Part shown: in pieces, positions 16,358 to 27,300 of the stretch
Layout of the letters: every line of letters begins with the position of its first letter
Numbering within the stretch: the first letter of the stretch is position 1
Assembly: GCF_963675065.1 (NCBI RefSeq)
Contig: NZ_OY775905.1
Coordinates: 1,128,501-1,192,500 of the forward strand
Direction: 5' to 3'
Length of the DNA stretch: 64,000 nucleotides
DNA from: an uncultured Draconibacterium sp.
GTDB lineage: Bacteria > Bacteroidota > Bacteroidia > Bacteroidales > Prolixibacteraceae
Translations under genes and position numbers: made by a program
Notes under the pieces: model-generated
Database searches by the model: none
What the model was told of the DNA's origin: nothing
What the model saw: only the letters and a program-made list of their open reading frames with translations

Positions 16358-17978
16358 TAATCCAACCTCCTACGTGATAGGTAGCCCCTTCTTGCAGTCC
16401 TTCCATAAATGCTTCTTCTTTGTTAGGGAAATAACCTTTGTATTTTCTAAGGTTTTCTGCTGCATCAATTGCACAGTCTTCGCCGCGACGCGCTTTTGCA
16501 AAGTAGTCGCATGCTAACCAGAATACTGCTGATTTCTCCAAGGTAGTTCCTTCAAATTTTTGTGAAGCTGTTACATAGATGTTTCCAATCAGAATGTTTG
16601 CATCACATAAATCAGGATCTAACTGAAGAGCTTTTCTGGCATCGTTACGGGCTCCTACATAGTTACCGTCTTTTGTAAAACGAACTAAACCGCGCTCGTA
16701 ATGATATGAAGCTTTTAATTTATCATCAGTTTCCTGATCAATAGCCATTTGGTAATATTCTCGTGCTTTTTCAACATCGTCCTTTTTCAGGAATCGACGA
16801 GCCATGTTAAAGGCTGCCTCTGCAGAAGGGTCAAGTTCATACAATCGTTCGGTAGCGACACCAAAAAGTTCAGTTTCAGTACAGTTGGCTCTTCCCAAAC
16901 GACGTAACATTGATTTAATAAAATCAGCATCGTTTGAATTTTCGCGGTATTGAGGTTCGAAAATGTTTATTAAAGCTTCGCAATCAGCAGCACCCGATTT
17001 CCCGAAAATAGTCTCGATATAAGGCATTACTGTTTCCTGCGTTAGTTTCACTTTATCACCATCTTCATTGGCCTCAATAATTGCATTAGCAATTGAAGTA
17101 CACTCTTCGTAATTCTTAACAACCTGCTCTTTTGGGAGCTCACCCAATTTAAACAGCGCAACAGTTGTTTGCATATACACTAGAAGAACAGGTGGCTCGG
17201 TTGCATCGCCTTGTAGCTTTACCGATTCTGATAACCATTCATAAGCTGACTTATGAATTGCTTTTAATGCTTCACCTTCAGGTGCTTTGTCTCTGTTCTG
17301 ATCTAATTTGTATTTTAACCACGATGTACCTTTACGACCTAAAACATTACCACGGTCGTCAAAGTGCTTCATTCTTTTGTCGTACAATTTCATGTACAAA
17401 TCAATGTACTTATCACGTTCAGCATCGGTTTTGGCATTTTCAATCTGGTGCTCGTAAATCTTAGAACCATGAATGTATAGATTCATGGTAGATTTAGGAT
17501 ACTTGTTATACAGCTTTTGCCAGTGAGGGATTGCTGATTTATAATCCTGTTGTTTGTAAAATTCGGTGTATAACGAAAGCTCATTTAAGAAATCTTTATC
17601 CTGTGCTTTCATCAGTTCGTCCAAAGTACTCAGGTTAACCTCTCCACTTACTTCTTCTTCATCACCACCTTCAGATGGAAGGCTTCCGCTAAATGCAAAA
17701 TCAAATACATTGGCCGATTTTCCTTCGATGTCTAATTTTTTCGATTCATCAATATAAGTAAACCTGATGTATTTTGATTTTTCATCAGCTTCAACTTCGT
17801 ATTTACCGTCAAAACTGGTCATCATTTCTCCACCCTTATGGGCTTCAACAGTAATCCCAGCTGCCGGTTCTCCGTCCATATAAACAGTTCCTTTAATAAC
17901 TCTTTGCGCCTGTGCAACTGTAATACCGACCATTACAACCGCGGCGATTAAAAGAGATATGCGTAAAATAGTTTTCAT
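16332..17978 (-). CDS. secreted TPR protein with N-terminal carboxypeptidase-regulatory-like domain
   Basis: 548 residues. Signal peptide to about 24 (VGITVAQAQ), then a small beta domain (VIKGTVYMDGEPAAGITVEA... FDGKYEVEAD, 27-95) of the CarboxypepD_reg type, an acidic linker, and tetratricopeptide-like helix pairs (YKQQDYKSAIPHWQKLY near 147; DDVEKAREYYQMAIDQ; NYVGARNDARKALQLDPDL). Probably a periplasmic scaffold for envelope assembly, given its position between the FadL-like barrel and lptC. Exact role unknown. Its stop overlaps the longer lptC start by 26 bases. Confidence 0.82.
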   Translation of the reverse strand: MKTILRISLLIAAVVMVGITVAQAQRVIKGTVYMDGEPAAGITVEAHKGGEMMTSFDGKYEVEADEKSKYIRFTYIDESKKLDIEGKSANVFDFAFSGSLPSEGGDEEEVSGEVNLSTLDELMKAQDKDFLNELSLYTEFYKQQDYKSAIPHWQKLYNKYPKSTMNLYIHGSKIYEHQIENAKTDAERDKYIDLYMKLYDKRMKHFDDRGNVLGRKGTSWLKYKLDQNRDKAPEGEALKAIHKSAYEWLSESVKLQGDATEPPVLLVYMQTTVALFKLGELPKEQVVKNYEECTSIANAIIEANEDGDKVKLTQETVMPYIETIFGKSGAADCEALINIFEPQYRENSNDADFIKSMLRRLGRANCTETELFGVATERLYELDPSAEAAFNMARRFLKKDDVEKAREYYQMAIDQETDDKLKASYHYERGLVRFTKDGNYVGARNDARKALQLDPDLCDANILIGNIYVTASQKFEGTTLEKSAVFWLACDYFAKARRGEDCAIDAAENLRKYKGYFPNKEEAFMEGLQEGATYHVGGWINENTKVRF

Positions 17979-18011
17979 AATGAGTTTTATTTGTTTTTTT
18001 CTTTTTGAATT

Positions 18012-19292
18012 CTAGTCTATTCTTCGCTGCATAAACCACAAGTCGTGTAAGCTTACACTTACATTAATTTTTGCATATTTTTCAAGTACCAAATTATACT
18101 CTTTTGTCCCTCTTTGCCCGAACTCGGCACTTAAATTAAGTGTTGAGTTAGAGCGATACAGTGGTAACCCAACACCAAAACTTATGCCAAAGTCATTTAT
18201 ATGCTGTCCGGCAAAGGTGTGGTAAGTTTGTTCGTATTTAAAACCAGCGCGATATGCAACACGGTTAATAAAACTTCTGATCGAAAACTTATCCGGAATC
18301 CACTCAGCCCCAATCGCAAATTTATTTAAATCTGTTAAAAAATTACTTTTGCTTCCTAAAAATTTGGTATTGTCCCATCCTTCGTGGTAATAATCCACAT
18401 TTATTTCATACACATTCTCTTTTGTCAAAGACAGTCCTCCGCCTATCATCATCGGGAAAGTCATCGTTCCTTTCTCTTCTTCGCGGTACTTCAGAGTGTC
18501 CTGATCCAGCGCATCACCGTAGCGAAGGTTCTTTTGAATAATATCCGAAACAAAGTCGGTATATTCAGGAGAATTAGCGAACACCAATCCAAATGTTAAA
18601 CTTTTATCATTTTTCATTGGCAGGGTTGCCTGTACACCCAAATCCAACCCGAAGTCGCGAATACGAACTGTTGAGTACCGTTGTACATTATAGAATGTTG
18701 GATCGGCAAAAGTTACTTCCGTATTTCGGTTTAATGTACCGAAACGGTAGTTCAGGTTCGCACCAACTGATATATTTTTAATTGGCTCGATGGCAAGTCC
18801 CCAACGCGCATTTGAGATGGTTCCAGCTCCGTAGTAGGTGTTGTAAACAGTTCCAACATTATCAATGTCGGCGGTAGACGTCACGTAATAACCTACATCG
18901 GAATAAGGTGTTAAACTTAAGCTTGTTGCCGCCCAGTTGTTTAACCTGAAACTCATGGCAAAATACTTGAAGTTTACATCGTTCGTCTTCATACTTGTGC
19001 TTTCGGTTTGGTTATTGGCAAATTTGCCTTCCAAACCAAACTCGAAAATAAAGTTGAGCGAATCAAGCGATGTGTAACTGGCGGGGTTGGCCGCATTTAT
19101 TTGCATATTGTATCTGCTTGCAAGGCTTGCTCCCCCCATTGCCGACGAACGTCCGAGCGAATAGGGCTGCAAATCACCAAGACCATATCGCGAATACGGC
19201 GATGTGGTATTATTATTAAACTGTGCAAACAATACAGCCGGGACAAAAAGTAACCCGGCGATCAAAAAACTTACTCTATTTAGTCTCCCCAT
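18012..19292 (-). CDS. FadL-like outer-membrane protein
   Basis: 426 residues. Signal peptide ending near LFAQ; the plug-like N-terminal segment SPYSRYGLGDLQPYSLGRSSAMGGASLA is typical of Bacteroidota OMPP1/FadL-like barrels. Many amphipathic strands follow, ending in a terminal strand INVSVSLHDLWFMQRRID. Probably an outer-membrane barrel for hydrophobic compounds or of structural function; the ligand is unknown. It overlaps the coaX 3' end by 17 bases, so the two are translationally linked. Confidence 0.82.
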   Translation of the reverse strand: MGRLNRVSFLIAGLLFVPAVLFAQFNNNTTSPYSRYGLGDLQPYSLGRSSAMGGASLASRYNMQINAANPASYTSLDSLNFIFEFGLEGKFANNQTESTSMKTNDVNFKYFAMSFRLNNWAATSLSLTPYSDVGYYVTSTADIDNVGTVYNTYYGAGTISNARWGLAIEPIKNISVGANLNYRFGTLNRNTEVTFADPTFYNVQRYSTVRIRDFGLDLGVQATLPMKNDKSLTFGLVFANSPEYTDFVSDIIQKNLRYGDALDQDTLKYREEEKGTMTFPMMIGGGLSLTKENVYEINVDYYHEGWDNTKFLGSKSNFLTDLNKFAIGAEWIPDKFSIRSFINRVAYRAGFKYEQTYHTFAGQHINDFGISFGVGLPLYRSNSTLNLSAEFGQRGTKEYNLVLEKYAKINVSVSLHDLWFMQRRID

Positions 19293-20010
19293 TATGTTGT
19301 AAAATGCGGTTTAAACCAATACTGGTTAAATTAAAGTGTACAAAGAAAGAATTTTTTAATTTCTTATCAAAAAATTCGGCATCCCCCCCGGTCATAATAA
19401 CTTTTAAATTATTATAATTTTCCTTAAATGAGGTAATTGCATGGTCTACTTCGAACACAATGCCGTGTTGTACTCCGGCTCTAATTGCCTGCTCGGTTGT
19501 TTTTCCAATTAGTTCTATAATAACTCCCTTTTCTACTTTAGGAAGTTTTCCTGTAAACTGGTTTAATGCCTTAAAGCGCATCTCCAAACCAGGTGAAATA
19601 TTTCCGCCCAGGTATAACCCTTCGGCGGTTAACAAATCGTAGGTAACTGCAGTTCCGGCATCAATAACCAAAACATTTGTTTTGGGATACAGCTCGAAAG
19701 CTCCTACAATTGCCGCAATGCGGTCTTTTCCCAATGTCTCTTTCGACTCGTAACAGTTTTCTACAGGCAATGGCGTTGTGGCGTTCAGTTCAATAAACAA
19801 CTCAAACTGCCCGGCCAGGGCAACTTTTAATTCATCGGGATAATCTTTTACCGATGATAAAATTGCACTATCCAATCTCTCGTATTCTCGTTTTAATGTA
19901 CCGATTAAAGCAGGCGAAAACGCATCAACCGACACCGTTTTTACCACCTCTTTTTTAGTACAAACCGAATACTTTGTTCGTGTATTGCCTATATCTATTA
20001 CCAGATTCAT
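19276..20010 (-). CDS. coaX: type III pantothenate kinase
   Basis: 244 residues. ASKHA-fold kinase: phosphate-1 motif LVIDIGNTRTKYSV at 3-16, central GKDRIAAIVGAFELYP, adenosine-side DAGTAVTYDLL near 117, and GGNISPGLEMRFKAL, then GGDAEFFDKKL. It catalyses the first step of CoA synthesis, using ATP and pantothenate. No ATP-binding P-loop is expected for this type. Start and nadC stop share a base (TAATG), so it is translationally coupled to nadC; the barrel gene overlaps its end. Confidence 0.95.
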   Translation of the reverse strand: MNLVIDIGNTRTKYSVCTKKEVVKTVSVDAFSPALIGTLKREYERLDSAILSSVKDYPDELKVALAGQFELFIELNATTPLPVENCYESKETLGKDRIAAIVGAFELYPKTNVLVIDAGTAVTYDLLTAEGLYLGGNISPGLEMRFKALNQFTGKLPKVEKGVIIELIGKTTEQAIRAGVQHGIVFEVDHAITSFKENYNNLKVIMTGGDAEFFDKKLKNSFFVHFNLTSIGLNRILQHNGETK

Positions 20011-20855
20011 TAATCAATAATGCGCTGACTGATGTCGAGTGCTTTTACCGAATGTGTTAATGCACCAATCGAAATATAATCAACTCCGGTATGCGCCACT
20101 TTGCGAATACGTTTAATGGTCATATTTCCTGATGCTTCAATTTTGGCACGACGATCGATAATATCAACACACTCTTTCATCATCGACGAACGCATATTGT
20201 CGAGCATGATAATATCAACGTCGGAAGCCAGTGCTTCTTTTACCTGGTCGATGGTTGTTGTTTCCACCTCGATCTTGATACTTTTAGGAATTCTTTTACG
20301 AATAGCTTCAACAGCCTTTGTAATGCTTCCGGCTACCTGAATGTGGTTGTCCTTAATCATCACCATATCGTACAAGCCAAAACGGTGGTTCGAGGCACCT
20401 CCCATTCTAACCGCGTACTTATCGAGGTAACGGTATCCGGGTAAAGTTTTTCGGGTATCCAGAATCTCGACCTTTGTTCCTTCAGTTTCTTTCATGCAAA
20501 GGTTGGCATAACTCGCAATTCCCGACAAACGCTGCAAAAAGTTAAGCGCTTTTCTTTCGCCTGTTAACAATGCACGGTAGGTACCCTTAAACTCGGCAAT
20601 AACATCACCAGGAACAACATGGCTGCCATCAGGCATAAATACCTGCCATTTCAGATCTTTGTCAAATTTTCTAAAAACCATTTCTGCTACCTCTAAACCG
20701 GCAACAACACCCTCCTCTTTAGCGACAAACTGTGCTGTTTTTACATCGTTACTATCTATAAGGTTGTTTGTAGTAATGTCTCCGTCGCCGATATCTTCGG
20801 CGTAAGCCATGTCGAATAAAACTTCGGCCGACTTTAATGTTTTCTCATCCATCAT
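20010..20855 (-). CDS. nadC: nicotinate-nucleotide pyrophosphorylase (carboxylating)
   Basis: 281 residues. Quinolinate phosphoribosyltransferase: EDIGDGDITTNNLI (about 16-29), FLQRLSGIASYA, the active-site segment ILDTRKTLPGYRYLDKYAVRMGGASNHRFGLYDMVMIKDNH, and IEVETTTIDQVKEAL with IMLDNM. It converts quinolinate and PRPP into nicotinate mononucleotide in the cytoplasm. Four bases behind nadB and one base into coaX. nadA is not in this window. Confidence 0.97.
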   Translation of the reverse strand: MMDEKTLKSAEVLFDMAYAEDIGDGDITTNNLIDSNDVKTAQFVAKEEGVVAGLEVAEMVFRKFDKDLKWQVFMPDGSHVVPGDVIAEFKGTYRALLTGERKALNFLQRLSGIASYANLCMKETEGTKVEILDTRKTLPGYRYLDKYAVRMGGASNHRFGLYDMVMIKDNHIQVAGSITKAVEAIRKRIPKSIKIEVETTTIDQVKEALASDVDIIMLDNMRSSMMKECVDIIDRRAKIEASGNMTIKRIRKVAHTGVDYISIGALTHSVKALDISQRIID

Positions 20856-20859
20856 AGCT

Positions 20860-22431
20860 TTACTTTCTTATGGGTTCAAACTCAATGTTTTTGTTTTTTT
20901 GTTGAACAATATGTGTTTTAAAATCAGGATTCTCCTTCTGAAAATCTTCCCGGATATGACCGCCGCGGCTCTCTTCGCGAACCAGTGCAGATTGCGCAAT
21001 GAGTTTACTAATGACCGACATATTCCTGATCTTAATTAAATTATATTCGTTTTTATGGTTGTCGAATTCTGAAACAATTTCAGAAAAACGGCTGAGTGCA
21101 TTTTCCAGGCCTTCCCTGTTTCTTACAATCCCCAGATTTTTCGACATAATTTGCGCCAACTCGTTCTGATATTTCAGAAATAGCTGTTCGTTATTTGCAT
21201 CTAGTGATACCGGTTCGGGCTTTTCCAGCAAATGCTCCGATGCTACCAGTTTTGCAGCCTTTTCGCTGGCACGCTTTCCGAAAACCAAACACTCGAGCAA
21301 GGAATTACTTGCCAAACGATTGGCGCCCATCACTCCGGTTGATGCGGCTTCGCCGCAAACAAAGAGGCCCGAAATATTTGTTTCAGCATCCAAATTGGTA
21401 CGAATTCCGCCAACCATATAGTGTGCTGCCGGAGCAATAGGTAAATTATCTTCGGTTAAATCGAAACCAAACTCTGTTAAATGTCTATCGATATTTTTAA
21501 ATCGCTTCCTGATCTTTTCCTTATCCAAATGTTTTAACGACAAAAAGATATGATCCTGATCCGATTTTTGTATTTGTCTGAAAATACTGTAGGCAACCAC
21601 ATCGCGCGGTGCCAATTCGGCCAGCGGATGAATGTCTTTCATAAAACGTTCGCCCTTAGAATTTAGCAGCCACGCTCCTTCGCCACGAACTGCCTCGCTA
21701 ATCAGGTAAGCTTCTTTTCCCGGCAGGTATAAAGCCGACGGGTGAAACTGAACAAATTCGAGATCTGCCAGTCTCGCACCGGCATCGTAAGCCAGTGCTA
21801 TTCCATCACCTGTTGCCGTATGCGGATTTGTCGACCGGGCAAAAACCCGCGACATACCACCCGTTGCAACAATAACAGCTTTGGTTTTGAATATGATATT
21901 TCCGTTGGTTTTAAAATCGTAAGCCTGAACTCCAACAATAGCATTGTTGTGCTTCAGTAATTTAACGGCCACCACATACTCGAAAGCATCTACATTCTTT
22001 TTCTCCTGAATAAGACGCAGTTTAAACAAAGTCAACTCTTTTCCGGTAGCATCGCCGCCGGCATGCAAAATACGACGTTTGGTATGTCCGCCTTCCAAAC
22101 CGAGCACAAACTCGCCGTTTTTCTTATCGAATTGCATACCCAAACCGATTAGTTCCTGAACGCGTTCGCTACCTTCGTTAACCAAAACATCTACGGCATT
22201 GTGGTCGCAAATACCGCGCCCGGCAACCATTGTGTCGTGCGCATGTTGCTCGGGCGAATCCTCATCGGCAATGGCTGCAGCAATTCCTCCCTGTGCATAA
22301 TACGAATTACTGACATCAAGCTGCGACTTGGTAACTATCGCAACGCGTCCGTATTTTGAAGAGTGGTAAGCAGCCGACAATCCTGCCAGCCCACTTCCTA
22401 TTACAACCGTATCAAATTCAAGTATTTGCAT
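20860..22431 (-). CDS. nadB: L-aspartate oxidase
   Basis: 523 residues. FAD-binding VVIGSGLAGLSAAYHSSKYG at 9-28, SYYAQGGIAAAI, active-site region EGGHTKRRILHAGGDATG, VEFVQFHPSALY-type segment (LEFVQFHPSALY), SEAVRGEGAWLLN, and HYMVGGIRTN. It oxidises L-aspartate to iminoaspartate, the first step of de novo NAD synthesis. First gene of the minus-strand block running to ppiD; a TAACTTTG -7 box precedes it. Confidence 0.97.
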   Translation of the reverse strand: MQILEFDTVVIGSGLAGLSAAYHSSKYGRVAIVTKSQLDVSNSYYAQGGIAAAIADEDSPEQHAHDTMVAGRGICDHNAVDVLVNEGSERVQELIGLGMQFDKKNGEFVLGLEGGHTKRRILHAGGDATGKELTLFKLRLIQEKKNVDAFEYVVAVKLLKHNNAIVGVQAYDFKTNGNIIFKTKAVIVATGGMSRVFARSTNPHTATGDGIALAYDAGARLADLEFVQFHPSALYLPGKEAYLISEAVRGEGAWLLNSKGERFMKDIHPLAELAPRDVVAYSIFRQIQKSDQDHIFLSLKHLDKEKIRKRFKNIDRHLTEFGFDLTEDNLPIAPAAHYMVGGIRTNLDAETNISGLFVCGEAASTGVMGANRLASNSLLECLVFGKRASEKAAKLVASEHLLEKPEPVSLDANNEQLFLKYQNELAQIMSKNLGIVRNREGLENALSRFSEIVSEFDNHKNEYNLIKIRNMSVISKLIAQSALVREESRGGHIREDFQKENPDFKTHIVQQKNKNIEFEPIRK

Positions 22432-22462
22432 CTGTTTTATATGCTTCCCGCAAACGAGCCTG

Positions 22463-22470
22463 CAAAGTTA
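22463..22470 (-). promoter_or_regulatory. candidate -7 element of the nadB block
   Basis: Minus-strand TAACTTTG matches TAnnTTTG exactly, about 32 bases before the nadB start. A minus-strand TTTG lies upstream at 22485-22488 with only 14 bases between, shorter than the usual spacer. Confidence 0.45.
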
Positions 22471-22585
22471 GCATTTCTTTTAAGCAAATACCTATATTTT
22501 GTCACTTAGGTTTTACATTGCCCGTATTAATCAATGCCTTATTCTGAAAAATTATACAAGGCTTTTACTGTTATCTCAAGTTTAC

Positions 22586-22924
22586 TCATCCAACATTTTC
22601 ATCGGGCAAATAATCGGGACGAATTGGAGTAAATACCTCCAACACTTTTGCGTCTTCCAACACTTCAACCTGGTGCTCAACATTATCGGGGATGCACCAG
22701 CTGTCGCCCTGTTCGGCAATTACCCACTCTTTGTCAATACAAAAATTCAATTTCCCGGAAACAAGATAACCGGCTTGTTCGTACGGATGGCTGTGCAGCG
22801 GTAATTCACTACCCTTTTGCAATTCAAATTCACACATAATCGACTTTTCTTCAAAAGCCAGTGCCCGCATTTTTACTCCGGGCAACAAGGTTTTAAACGA
22901 TCGAAAATTACTTTTGGTAAACAT
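22586..22924 (-). CDS. single-domain cupin protein
   Basis: 112 residues, one cupin beta-barrel. Metal-binding motif 1 PLHSHPYEQAGYLVSGKL (His-x-His, Glu, Gly) and motif 2 GDSWCIPDNVEHQVEVLED (Pro, His). Such small cupins can be metal-dependent enzymes or sugar/ligand sensors; the N-terminus resembles the common 'cupin domain-containing protein' type and gives no function. Single gene on the minus strand, separated from nadB and from the divergent efflux operon by 150-230 bases of AT-rich DNA. Confidence 0.85.
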   Translation of the reverse strand: MFTKSNFRSFKTLLPGVKMRALAFEEKSIMCEFELQKGSELPLHSHPYEQAGYLVSGKLNFCIDKEWVIAEQGDSWCIPDNVEHQVEVLEDAKVLEVFTPIRPDYLPDENVG

Positions 22925-23149
22925 CTTATATTCTTTTGGTGTTTGGGCTAAGATAAAAGTTATATACCAAATTAAACCATGCGTAAACTTGAAGGTCTTT
23001 GTAGTTGCTTATTTGGAATGCACCCAGGTTAAATATTAGTCGCCCAATGTGTTGTTTTCACATAATAAATTCTGAGACACAAAAAAATTAATGACTTTTG
23101 CAGTTCAAGTAAACCTATGATTAAAAAATTCAAATAAAACAAAATAGCC

Positions 23150-24328
23150 ATGAGTTGGAGAAAAACTACGTTTATTGTTGTTGCCCTTATTGTTTTGTTA
23201 GGAGGAGCAGCTGCATTATCAAAACTGTTCGTTTCAATGAAACCGGAGCAAATTAAACGGCCCGATGTTGAAATGAAACGATCGGTTAAAGTTAAAACAG
23301 TTAACTATTCGGAAATTACCTCGCCACTTTCCCTCCCCGGAGGACGTGCCGTATCGGGCAGCGAAGTATTACTGGTTGCCGAAGCATCAGGAAAAATTGA
23401 ACCGGGAGCTGTTGTGCTGCGTAAAGGTACATCCTTTAAAAAAGGACAATTACTTGCCGAAATCTACAAAGACGAGGTAGAGCTTGCCTTAAAAGCGCGA
23501 AAAGCAAAGTTTTTAACGACAATGACCTCTTTATTACCCGATATAAAAGTAGATTTTCCGGATCAGCTAAATGCTTACGAAACATTTTTCAGAGCCATCG
23601 ATCTGGATAACGACCTGCCTGAAATGCCGGTAGTAAAAGATGAAAAGCTAAAAGTGTTTTTAGCCAGCCAGGGCGTATTAACCGAATATTACAGTATTAA
23701 ACAGGATGAGAAAAAATTAAAGCGCCATACGCTTTATGCGCCTTTCGACGGAGCATTTACACAGGTAAATTACGAAGTGGGATCGTATGTAAACGCCGGA
23801 GGACAAATTGCAAAAATGATCCGCACCGATCATGTGGAGATTGAAGTTCCTGTTCCGAATGAAGACAGCGAGTGGATAAAAATTGGCGATAAAGTCTTCA
23901 TCCATTCCAATCTCGACGATTCTTCAATTAACGGCAAGGTGGTGCGTAAATCAAACTTCGTTGAAGCAGAAACACAATCGCTAAGCATTTTTGTGCAGGT
24001 GGGTCAAGCCGACTCCGACAAGGTTCTTCCCGGACAGATCTACGAAGTAACTTTCCCCGGACAAAAAATTGCTGATGCCATGGAAATTCCGCGTGGTGCA
24101 GTTTTTAACTCAAGTACTGTATATGTTGTAATCGATGGCGAACTGAAAAAACGTGAAATAAACGTGATAAAACGCAACGAAACAACACTGATTTTTGATG
24201 GTTTGCCAAAGGGGACCAAAGTGGTTTCGGAACCATTAATCAATGTAAAAGAAAATACTCCGGTTAATATTCAGGGCGAAGCAGGCAACAAAAAGCCAAT
24301 CTCCGGAAACCGGACTAAACCTCAATAG
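23150..24328 (+). CDS. RND efflux periplasmic adaptor (MFP)
   Basis: 392 residues. One N-terminal membrane anchor (FIVVALIVLLGGAAALSKLF), a split lipoyl domain (GSEVLLVAEASGKIEPGAVVLRKGTSFKKGQLLAEI and the later LYAPFDGAFTQVNYEVGSYVNAGGQIAKMI), with a shorter helical hairpin than AcrA between, then a beta-barrel domain and a membrane-proximal C-domain. It links the inner-membrane pump to a TolC channel. First gene of a three-gene efflux operon, 17 bases before the pump gene. Confidence 0.92.
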   Translation: MSWRKTTFIVVALIVLLGGAAALSKLFVSMKPEQIKRPDVEMKRSVKVKTVNYSEITSPLSLPGGRAVSGSEVLLVAEASGKIEPGAVVLRKGTSFKKGQLLAEIYKDEVELALKARKAKFLTTMTSLLPDIKVDFPDQLNAYETFFRAIDLDNDLPEMPVVKDEKLKVFLASQGVLTEYYSIKQDEKKLKRHTLYAPFDGAFTQVNYEVGSYVNAGGQIAKMIRTDHVEIEVPVPNEDSEWIKIGDKVFIHSNLDDSSINGKVVRKSNFVEAETQSLSIFVQVGQADSDKVLPGQIYEVTFPGQKIADAMEIPRGAVFNSSTVYVVIDGELKKREINVIKRNETTLIFDGLPKGTKVVSEPLINVKENTPVNIQGEAGNKKPISGNRTKPQ

Positions 24329-24345
24329 AAAAAGGAGACAGATCA

Positions 24346-27300
24346 ATGAAGAAGATAGTTGAACTATTTGTAAAATTTCCGTTTTACGCTAACCTGATCC
24401 TGCTTTTCCTGATTGTAGTGGGTAGCATAAGTTTTCTTTCGATGAAGAAATCTTTCTTCCCCGAGCGCGAATCGCATATGATCACCGTTCGCGTAGCTTA
24501 TCCGGGCGCATCGCCGGTTGAGATGGAAGAAGGAGTTACCTCCAGGATTGAGGAAGCAGTAAGAGCTATTCCCGGCATTTACGAGATCAATTCGGTATCG
24601 GCAGAAAACAGTGCCAGCATACGAATTGAAATTCAGCCCGGATACGATATTGACGAAGCACTTATTGAAGTAAAAAACGCCGTTGATGGAGTTTCGGCCT
24701 TACCAACAGCAGCCGAACGCCCCATTGTTGCCAAAACGCGGACTACATCGCCGGCAGCACGTTTGCTGGTTACCGGCGACGTTGATCTAATGACACTCAA
24801 ATCGTACGCCCAGCAGGTGGAAGAAGATTTCCTTGGATCGGGAATTATGAGTCAGGTTACCATTTCAGGTTTCCCAAGCCTCGAAATTTCTGTTGAAGCC
24901 GAGGAGGAAGACCTGCTGCGCTACGGACTAACTTTTAACGATTTACAAAGTGCCATTACCAATAACAACCGCGATGTTTCTGGCGGACAGCTAAGATCGA
25001 AAGATGAAGAGCTGTTAATTCGTTTGCGCTCGCGAAGCGCTGATCCGAATAAAATTGGAAACATAATTTTACGTGCCAATCCCGATGGAAGCGTGCTTCG
25101 TATTAACGATATTGCCACGGTAAAAATGAAATTCTCGGATGTGCCCAACAAAGCACTGGAGAGAGGAAATCCGCTGATCAACATCAACGTAATGAAGCTT
25201 ATTACGGAAGACCTTGACGAGATTGATCAATATGTACAAAAATATGTTGCCGATTTTAATTCGCAAACGCATGGCGTTAAATTAATCTACTCGCGTTCGT
25301 ATCTCGAATTGTTAAAATCGCGTCTCGACCTTCTGTACAGCAATGGTGGGATGGGATTAATTCTTGTGATTCTTATTCTAGGAATCATGCTCAGCACCCG
25401 CCTTTCGTTATGGGTTGCCTGGGGAATTCCGGCTTCGTTCCTGGGTATGTTTATTGCCGCGAATATAATTGGCGTTACCATTAATATGATGTCGCTTTTT
25501 GGAATGATCCTGGTTATCGGTATTCTGGTTGACGATGGAATTGTAATCGGGGAAAATATCTTCCAGCATTTCGAACGGGGGAAAAGCCCCATGCGGGCTG
25601 CTGTCGACGGAACAGTGGAAGTTATTCCGGCTGTAACCTCATCGGTATTAACTACCGTTGTTGCTTTCTCGCCGCTGCTGTTTATTACCGGCCGCATGGA
25701 AATGATGTACGAAATGGCAATTATTGTAACCGCCAGTTTGCTGATTTCTTTAATAGAGGCATTCCTTGTTCTTCCGGCTCACCTTGGAAACGAAAAGGTA
25801 CTAAACCGAAAAACACTTAACCGCAAGGCAAAAGGATTACGAAAATATACCGAAGGATTTTTTAACTGGCTGCGCAATTATGCGTACGACCGTGTTATTA
25901 AACTGGTATTGGAATGGCGTTACATTGTTTTGGGAATTCCGGTGGCAATGATTGTAATTACAATTGGACTGGTTGGTGGACAGCTGATTAAAACAACATT
26001 CTTCCCACGTATGGAATTTGACTCGTTCAACATTAACATTGCTTTTACTCCCGGTTCCGGAGAACGCCAAACCATGGAATACCTGGAGCGCTTTGATAGT
26101 ATTGTGTGGGTAGTTAACGAGGAGATGATGGAAGAATACAATGATACAATTCCGATTATCGAAAACAGTATAATTAATCTCGGTTCTGCTTTTAGCCGCG
26201 AAGAAAGTGGTGCACACTCCGGAAATATTGATGTTTCTCCACGAAACTCAGAAGAAACAGGAATTAGTTCGTATGAAATTATCCGTCGTTTAAACAAGAA
26301 AATCGGAAATGTTCCCGAAGCCGAAAAATTTACCATAGGTGCAAGAGGCCGTTTTGGCGATCCGGTTTCCATCGGCTTAATGTCGAGAAATACCGAAGAG
26401 CTGGAAGCGGCACGTGATTATCTGGTGGACAGACTACTGCAATATCCGCAGTTAAAAGATGTGGTTAACACAAATGCCTTGGGTAAACAGGAAATTCTTT
26501 TGGAACTAAAACCAAAAGCTTACATGCTTGGCCTAAACGAAACCTACATTGCCGGCCAGGTACGTCAGGCATTTTACGGCGGACAGGCACAACGCCTGCA
26601 GGTTGGCCGCGACGAACTGCGTATTTGGGTACGTTACCCGGCAGAAGGACGCGAGCGCATCGGTCAATTGGAAAAAATGAAAGTGAAAACGCCGCAAGGT
26701 GAATACCCGCTGATGGAACTGGTTGATTACGATATGAAACGTGGTCCGGTAAACATTAACCGCTTTAACGGAAAACGCGAAATCAGGGTAAATGCCGATA
26801 TGGTTGATCCGGATGCTTCGGTTACCGAAACACTGGATTTGATTAAAGCAGAAGTAATTCCCGAACTTGAAGTGCTTTACCCGGGAATTACAGTAATTTT
26901 CCAGGGGCAGCAACGCGAGAGTGAACGAAACATGAGCGATTTGGCTTTCCTTTTCCCAATGGCTTTCCTGGCAATTATTTTTATCCTCATGATCAGTTTC
27001 CGTTCGTTCGAACAACCTATGATCATCATTATCATGATCCCGATTTCAATACTGGGAGCTGTTTGGGGACACGGTATTCACGGCAAACCGCTTTCAATTT
27101 TAAGTTTGTGGGGAATTGTGGCACTTACCGGTGTAATTGTTAACGATGCAGTGGTATTTCTTTCCAAATATAACCTCCTTATTAAAGAAGGATTAAAAGT
27201 TAAAGAGGCCATTGTTGAAGCCGGAAAATCACGGCTTCGTCCGATTATTTTAACAACGCTTACAACTGCTTTCGGACTATATCCGCTTATTCTTGAGAAA

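Noticed and set aside
26533..27015. 160-residue frame antisense to the RND pump gene
   Set aside because: Shadow of the pump's codon pattern, no start context and no similarity.
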